Below are positions 8,007-10,859 of a stretch of 10,859 bases of DNA, piece after piece. The notes beneath the pieces were generated by a model, which made no database searches, had not been told where the DNA came from, and saw only the letters and a list, made by a program, of their open reading frames with translations. Every line of letters starts with the position of its first letter. Position 1 is the stretch's first letter. Position numbers and translations under genes: made by a program. Source of the DNA: Myxococcales bacterium (lineage in GTDB: Bacteria; Myxococcota; Polyangia; Polyangiales; Polyangiaceae); assembly GCA_020430865.1 (NCBI GenBank), contig JAGQIY010001195.1, positions 1 to 10,859 on the forward strand, in the 5' to 3' direction.

Positions 8007-8320
8007 GGCGAAATCCTAACGGCCGTTTGGCTGGCGCCACAACAGAACTATCTTGCTGATTCGACAATCACCGAGCGAAGTTTCCCGCGCGACTGGAGGC
8101 TTGCGCTGTGGCTGTCCGCGACGGACGTCACCCGGGCTGACCTACGCAAGGCCAGGTGCCATTTCTCGGGTTCGGGGGTGAGGCGCGCCGTCGTACCCCG
8201 AGCTGGCACCGTATTTCCACAGGGAAGCGTCCTGCAACGAACGCGAACAGGCCGCTCGAGCGCTTGCTCGAACGGCCTGTCCTCCTCTGTCTTGAATGCT
8301 GCCCGCAGGCTTGGCGCTGA
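8007..8320. other. 314-bp intergenic region between the two lipoprotein genes
   Basis: It holds the hairpin at 8247-8280 next to the small lipoprotein gene, and the leader of the 615-residue lipoprotein gene with AGGA at 8014-8017. On the minus strand TTGTCG is followed after 17 nt by TGTTGT, a poor promoter match (3 of 6 at the -10), so I do not call it. I see no plausible gene on either strand. Confidence 0.6.
8247..8280 (-). terminator. Strong hairpin after the small CGxGxCG lipoprotein gene
   Basis: Arms 8247-8261 and 8266-8280 pair over 15 bp around a 4-nt loop, starting 40 nt past the stop codon. In the minus-strand RNA the stem is unbroken with one U-G wobble; in plus-strand RNA the same position is a C-A mismatch, so the structure suits minus-strand transcription. 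No full T-run follows (TTCGCGTTCGTT), so it may be a terminator of a GC-rich host or a stabilising 3' end. It would make the small lipoprotein message largely separate from the genes below. Confidence 0.65.
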
Positions 8321-8758
8321 TCAGCCGCAGGTGCCCGCGCCACAGCCGCCGCTCGCGCCCGCCGACTTCTTCGGGGCCGGCTTCTTTGCCGCCGGCTTCT
8401 TGGTGGCGCCGCAGCTCCCGGCGCCGCAGCCCGCCTTCGCACCAGCGGCCTTCTTGGGCTCATCCTTCTTGGCCTCTTCCTTGCCGTCGCTGCCTTCGTC
8501 GGCCTTGGAGTCGCCGTCCATGGCGCCGTCGCCTTCGGGCGCGGCGGTGTCTTCGGTGGCTTCGCCGCCCTCGGCGCCAGCGGCCTCGTCCGCAGCGTCC
8601 TCCATCGGGGCCTCGGGGGCTTCCGCCGCGGGGACCTCCTGGGCATCCACGGGGGACTCCGGCTCGGGCATGGCGTCACCACCGCAGGCGACGAGGCCCG
8701 AGGCGCTGAGGACGGCGAGAGTGGCGGCGATGCGGTTGAGGCTGAGCTTGTTCGACAT
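8321..8758 (-). CDS. Small acidic lipoprotein with two C-terminal CGxGxCG motifs; putative MNIO substrate (HvfA-like)
   Basis: The 145-residue product begins at ATG 8758, 11 nt after AAGGAG; a GTG at 8770 overlaps that ribosome site and is unlikely. Residues 1-24 are a signal peptide ending in lipobox LVAC, so Cys25 is probably lipidated after export. Residues 28-100 are acidic and low complexity (Glu, Asp, Ala, Pro, Gly); residues 94-132 turn Lys/Ala/Pro rich. The only other cysteines form two motifs, CGAGSCG (111-117) and CGAGTCG (139-145), the second ending exactly at the C-terminus. This C-G-x-G-x-C-G pattern is that of a doubled EGKCG motif in HvfA-type peptides, which MNIO enzymes modify for copper binding. 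An MNIO and its partner are encoded on the same strand 2.3 kb away. I infer that it is a lipid-anchored metal-binding peptide and the substrate of that pair. The alternative is an unmodified thiol-rich envelope lipoprotein. Its own hairpin fits the abundant expression expected of a substrate. Gene call firm; role moderate. Confidence 0.85.
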   Translation of the reverse strand: MSNKLSLNRIAATLAVLSASGLVACGGDAMPEPESPVDAQEVPAAEAPEAPMEDAADEAAGAEGGEATEDTAAPEGDGAMDGDSKADEGSDGKEEAKKDEPKKAAGAKAGCGAGSCGATKKPAAKKPAPKKSAGASGGCGAGTCG

Positions 8759-8769
8759 GGGTGATTTCA

Positions 8770-8775
8770 CTCCTT
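8770..8775 (-). promoter_or_regulatory. Ribosome binding site deciding the small lipoprotein start
   Basis: AAGGAG on the minus strand lies 11 nt before the ATG at 8758. It abuts the in-frame GTG at 8770, leaving no spacing for that codon, so the ATG four codons in is the likely start. Confidence 0.6.
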
Positions 8776-8815
8776 GGACTCGGGGTCCGGGTAACTCTGG
8801 TTGGTCCTTGTTGAC

Positions 8816-8837
8816 AGCCGAACCTGGGTTTTCGGCT
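8816..8837. promoter_or_regulatory. Inverted repeat upstream of the small CGxGxCG lipoprotein gene
   Basis: AGCCGAA (8816-8822) and TTCGGCT (8831-8837) are perfect 7-bp arms around an 8-nt spacer, 57 bp upstream of the ATG. It could be an operator or a leader hairpin. On the minus strand TTGAGC overlaps the right arm and might be a -35, but no good -10 follows. Its half-sites do not match the palindrome at 6113-6128. Confidence 0.3.
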
Positions 8838-9124
8838 CAAATTTGGCACCGGTTGGGTACTCCAGGGTGCTGACGGTCCTGGCGGGAGCGTAGCATCGTG
8901 TGCTCGGGGGCTACGCCGCCGAAGGCGTCGGGTTTCACAGAAAGTGTCTCTTGCGGTCCGGGTCTGGTCCCGTTGCGGCGCCGAACGGTGTGGCGACGCT
9001 GCTCGCTCTCCCCCAAAAAACCAGCATGCTACGGCGTAGAGGTGAGTTCGGATCAGGGGCAGATTCGGATTTCGCGGCCGAGAAAAATCTCCCGTGCGCT
9101 CTATCCCGGTCCAGTTGCTCAGGC

Positions 9125-10120
9125 TCAGCGCTTCGGTACCAACACCAGCTCCAGGCTGACCCGGACCTGACTGCCTGCGCGCTTCAGCAGGTCGCTCTTT
9201 GCTGCTTGCAGCACACCGTGTGCGTCCCGCGGCTTGATGTCGTGATCGGCGAAGTTGATGCGCAGCGGCTTGGTGGTCTTCAGCACAATGCGCTCAGGAG
9301 CGTTGCCCGCTGCGGCAGGTCCCTTGAACTCCAGCAGGGCTTCCATGTTCGCAGATGTTGCCTTGCGGAAACCATTTAGCGCGAGCTGCCCGTTCACGCT
9401 GAGGTGCGTGCGTCGGATCTCTCCCGGGAGGTTGGCCGGGTTCGGGTGCTCCCCGGTCTCTGGTGCGGGCTCCTCCAGGTCGTAGAGTTCGATGTCGCCT
9501 TGGGCGTTGCGCCGCTCGACCGGCTGCCTTGGCGAGGCTGGAGCGGCGGGGGCCGCCGAAGGCGCCGCTCCGCTGCTGCCCGAGGGGGCGGGGGGTAGCA
9601 GCTTCTTGACGAGCTTGGCCTCGAAGGCGCTCGCTGGACGCGCGGAGTCCAGCGCTTGAAACTCGAAGCGAGCCCAGCGGCTCTGCTCTCGTGCCGCTTC
9701 CGCGCGGCTTGAACCGACGTTGAGCCAGTTGCGCGCACGCTCGGCCTGGAGCTTGTTGTCGTCGTCCGACTCGAAGCTGTTCATGCGGAGCGCTGCGACG
9801 TCCACTTCGACATGGCCCGAGCTGTGTTCGAGATCGACCAGGTTCACCTTCACCTCGCCGCGAACGACGCCGATGCTGCCCGTCGAACTGACCTCACGGC
9901 TCTTGAGTTCGAAAGTCAGCTTGCTCTCGCTCGCGATGCGATAGGTCACCAGCTCGTCGGAGCTCGGCTCGTCGACGGGATGCGCGGGCCTCGGATCCGA
10001 CGGCACGTAGAGGTTCTCCGACCTGTCGTCGCAGCCCACGGCCGCGCTGCTGACAGCGCTCACCAGCAGGGCCCAGCCGAGACCGCGCCAGCGGGTCGGC
10101 GGAGTGAGTCGAGGGATCAC
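9125..10120 (-). CDS. YceI-family lipoprotein with Pro/Ala-rich insertion
   Basis: YceI proteins are exported lipocalin-like beta-barrels; characterised members bind polyisoprenoids in the periplasm, and others are linked to envelope or acid stress. The 331-residue product from GTG 10120 has a hydrophobic signal (13-29) ending AAVGC, with Cys30 the likely lipid site followed by two Asp, which in E. coli would favour inner-membrane retention; whether that rule holds here is unknown. The YceI fold is recognised from VTYRIASESKLTFELKSREV (58-77), RGEVKVNLVDLE (87-98), HVEVDVAALRMNSF (103-116), THLSVNGQLALNGFRKATSA (238-257) and the C-terminal strand VRVSLELVLVP (319-329). Residues about 174-235 are a Pro/Ala/Ser-rich insertion not usual in the compact 170-190 residue family. 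An in-frame GTG at 10135 is an alternative start; upstream extension to 10282 would overlap the neighbour and lacks support. There is no clear ribosome site. The family call is good; the ligand is unknown. Confidence 0.85.
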   Translation of the reverse strand: MIPRLTPPTRWRGLGWALLVSAVSSAAVGCDDRSENLYVPSDPRPAHPVDEPSSDELVTYRIASESKLTFELKSREVSSTGSIGVVRGEVKVNLVDLEHSSGHVEVDVAALRMNSFESDDDNKLQAERARNWLNVGSSRAEAAREQSRWARFEFQALDSARPASAFEAKLVKKLLPPAPSGSSGAAPSAAPAAPASPRQPVERRNAQGDIELYDLEEPAPETGEHPNPANLPGEIRRTHLSVNGQLALNGFRKATSANMEALLEFKGPAAAGNAPERIVLKTTKPLRINFADHDIKPRDAHGVLQAAKSDLLKRAGSQVRVSLELVLVPKR

Positions 10121-10206
10121 GGCGAGAACATGCACGACAGGCCCGAAACAGCCAAAAATATCGTGTCGTACTGCTCTCGCGCAGCCGGGTTGGTCGACGA
10201 CCGCGC

Positions 10207-10859
10207 TCAGTGCCAGACGCCTACGCTCGCGCTCCAGCCGAAATAGCGGGCTGCGGCGTCCAGCGCGCCCCCCACGCGCCACTCCGTACCGTCGTCGAAC
10301 AGACCGAACACCGTCCAGGGGAACGTCTTCAGGTCGAAGCCGAAGGTGCCGTGGAGCCGCGGGCTGCCGGCGCGGTAGCGCGAGGGCTCGCCATAGCTGC
10401 CGGCCCGTAGCTTCAGCCAGTTCGGGACGATCTCGCTCTCCACACCGACCCGCGGCGATAGCGTGACCTTCTCGCCAGCGCGGGCCACCCGGCGCTGGAT
10501 GAAGCTCTCCACGCCAACCGAGCTCGGTGACTGACCGACCAGCTGAAGCTCCGTGGAGATCAGCACGTAGCTCCGCTTCATCTCGCGGGCGCGGCGCACC
10601 AGGGTCTGGCGCAGAGCGCGCGCCTGACGTTCGAGCTCCAGCTCGTCGAGCGCGTCCTGGGTCGCGGACTGTGCCCGCAGGGCCCGAAGCTCCGCGGGCG
10701 TGCGCTGCTTCGCCTCTCGGCGTAGCCGCCTCGCGCGCTCACGCTTGCGAAACTCGACCACACGTTCGAGCTCGGCGATGGCGCGCCCCGGGTCGGTCCA
10801 GTGGGGGTTTAGGGGGCGAGGGCCGAACTGCAGCGCGAGGCCGACGCTCGCCTCCCACG
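10207..10859 (-). CDS. Outer-membrane beta-barrel-like protein, C-terminal part (N-terminus outside the window)
   Basis: The frame is open from the right edge to a TGA at 10209-10207, giving 216 residues. I found no stop upstream of the in-frame GTG at 10761, so that codon is internal. The visible part begins with a strand-like WEASVGLALQFGPRP, then a highly charged helical stretch of about 75 residues rich in Arg, Glu and Ala, which may form a coiled coil or plug. After that come alternating beta segments with aromatic ends (YVLISTELQLVG, VTLSPRVGVESEIV, LKLRAGSYG, LHGTFGFDLKTFPWTVFGLF, WRVGGALDAAARYFGWSAS). This pattern, with a Gly- and aromatic-rich C-terminus, fits an outer-membrane barrel of the UPF0164/PorV-like kind, but I cannot name the family. 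It ends 86 bp before the YceI start and may share its transcript. Coding call good, function tentative. Confidence 0.7.
   Translation of the reverse strand, partial: WEASVGLALQFGPRPLNPHWTDPGRAIAELERVVEFRKRERARRLRREAKQRTPAELRALRAQSATQDALDELELERQARALRQTLVRRAREMKRSYVLISTELQLVGQSPSSVGVESFIQRRVARAGEKVTLSPRVGVESEIVPNWLKLRAGSYGEPSRYRAGSPRLHGTFGFDLKTFPWTVFGLFDDGTEWRVGGALDAAARYFGWSASVGVWH

Larger units (their letters stand above)
8759..9124. other. 366-bp intergenic region before the small lipoprotein gene
   Basis: Next to the small lipoprotein gene it holds the ribosome site and the inverted repeat listed separately. On the YceI side the minus strand has a short CTAC-GCC-GTAG stem followed by GCATGC and a T6 run (9015-9020), which could be a weak YceI terminator. 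Open frames here are 30 codons or fewer on the minus strand and unconvincing on the plus strand. I recognise no riboswitch or RNA gene. Confidence 0.5.

Noticed and set aside
8324..8428. DNA-level tandem repeat between the two CGxGxCG motifs
   Set aside because: The motifs use partly different codons and the intervening Lys/Pro/Ala region is only loosely repetitive, so it is a protein-level pattern and not a recent tandem duplication, CRISPR or mobile repeat.
8844..8858. Sigma-54-like promoter (TGGCAC followed by GGGT)
   Set aside because: The -12 GC element is missing at the right spacing, and it would point along the plus strand, where there is no gene.
7608..8873. Plus-strand open frame of 421 codons covering the small lipoprotein gene
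   Set aside because: It is opposite two genes with signal peptides, lipoboxes and ribosome sites; its Ala/Ser/Pro-rich product is what the complement of the acidic and Lys-rich codons would yield.
10121..10282. N-terminal extension of the YceI protein to the GTG at 10282
   Set aside because: It would overlap the end of the beta-barrel-like gene and put about 50 Arg-rich residues before the signal peptide. The start just before the signal is far more plausible.

Overview
The window is GC-rich with strong G/C preference at third codon positions. It carries seven genes, all on the minus strand, so transcription runs from the high to the low coordinates. The gene types suggest a myxobacterium (Myxococcota, perhaps a Polyangia/Sorangium-like lineage). 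They include a eukaryote-like Ser/Thr kinase fused to a sulfatase-modifying-factor domain, a Cys-rich IgGFc-binding-type lipoprotein, several lipoproteins with low-complexity linkers, and a long Pro-rich TPR-like protein. This placement is an inference from gene types, not from a marker gene.

Layout in transcription order: (1) 10859-10207, the C-terminal part of an outer-membrane beta-barrel-like protein, cut by the window edge. (2) 10120-9125, a YceI-family lipoprotein with a Pro/Ala-rich insertion. (3) A 366-bp gap, then 8758-8321, a small acidic lipoprotein whose C-terminus carries two CGxGxCG cysteine motifs, followed by a strong hairpin at 8280-8247. (4) 8006-6159, a 615-residue lipoprotein with an N-terminal Cys-rich region and an IgGFc-binding-like domain. 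(5) 6005-5130, a DUF692 multinuclear non-heme iron-dependent oxidase (MNIO; BufB/HvfB/MbnB-like). (6) 5133-4309, its DUF2063-type partner (BufC/HvfC-like), translationally coupled by an ATGA overlap and a good Shine-Dalgarno. (7) 4110-2023, a transmembrane Ser/Thr kinase with an extracytoplasmic FGE-like domain. (8) 1885-1, a TPR-like protein running off the left edge.

The most interesting content is items 3-6. MNIO plus partner pairs are known to modify cysteines of ribosomally made, exported, copper-binding peptides (bufferins; HvfA of Haemophilus with EGKCG repeats). The small lipoprotein ends in CGAGSCG and CGAGTCG, the same C-G-x-G-x-C-G pattern as a doubled EGKCG motif, and lies about 2.3 kb upstream of the MNIO gene on the same strand. 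The lipoprotein between them carries a third, perhaps coincidental, CGNGRCG motif. I propose a myxobacterial, lipid-anchored, MNIO-modified metal-binding peptide system. The enzyme pair is well supported; the link to this substrate is inference. I see no tRNA, rRNA, CRISPR array or insertion sequence.
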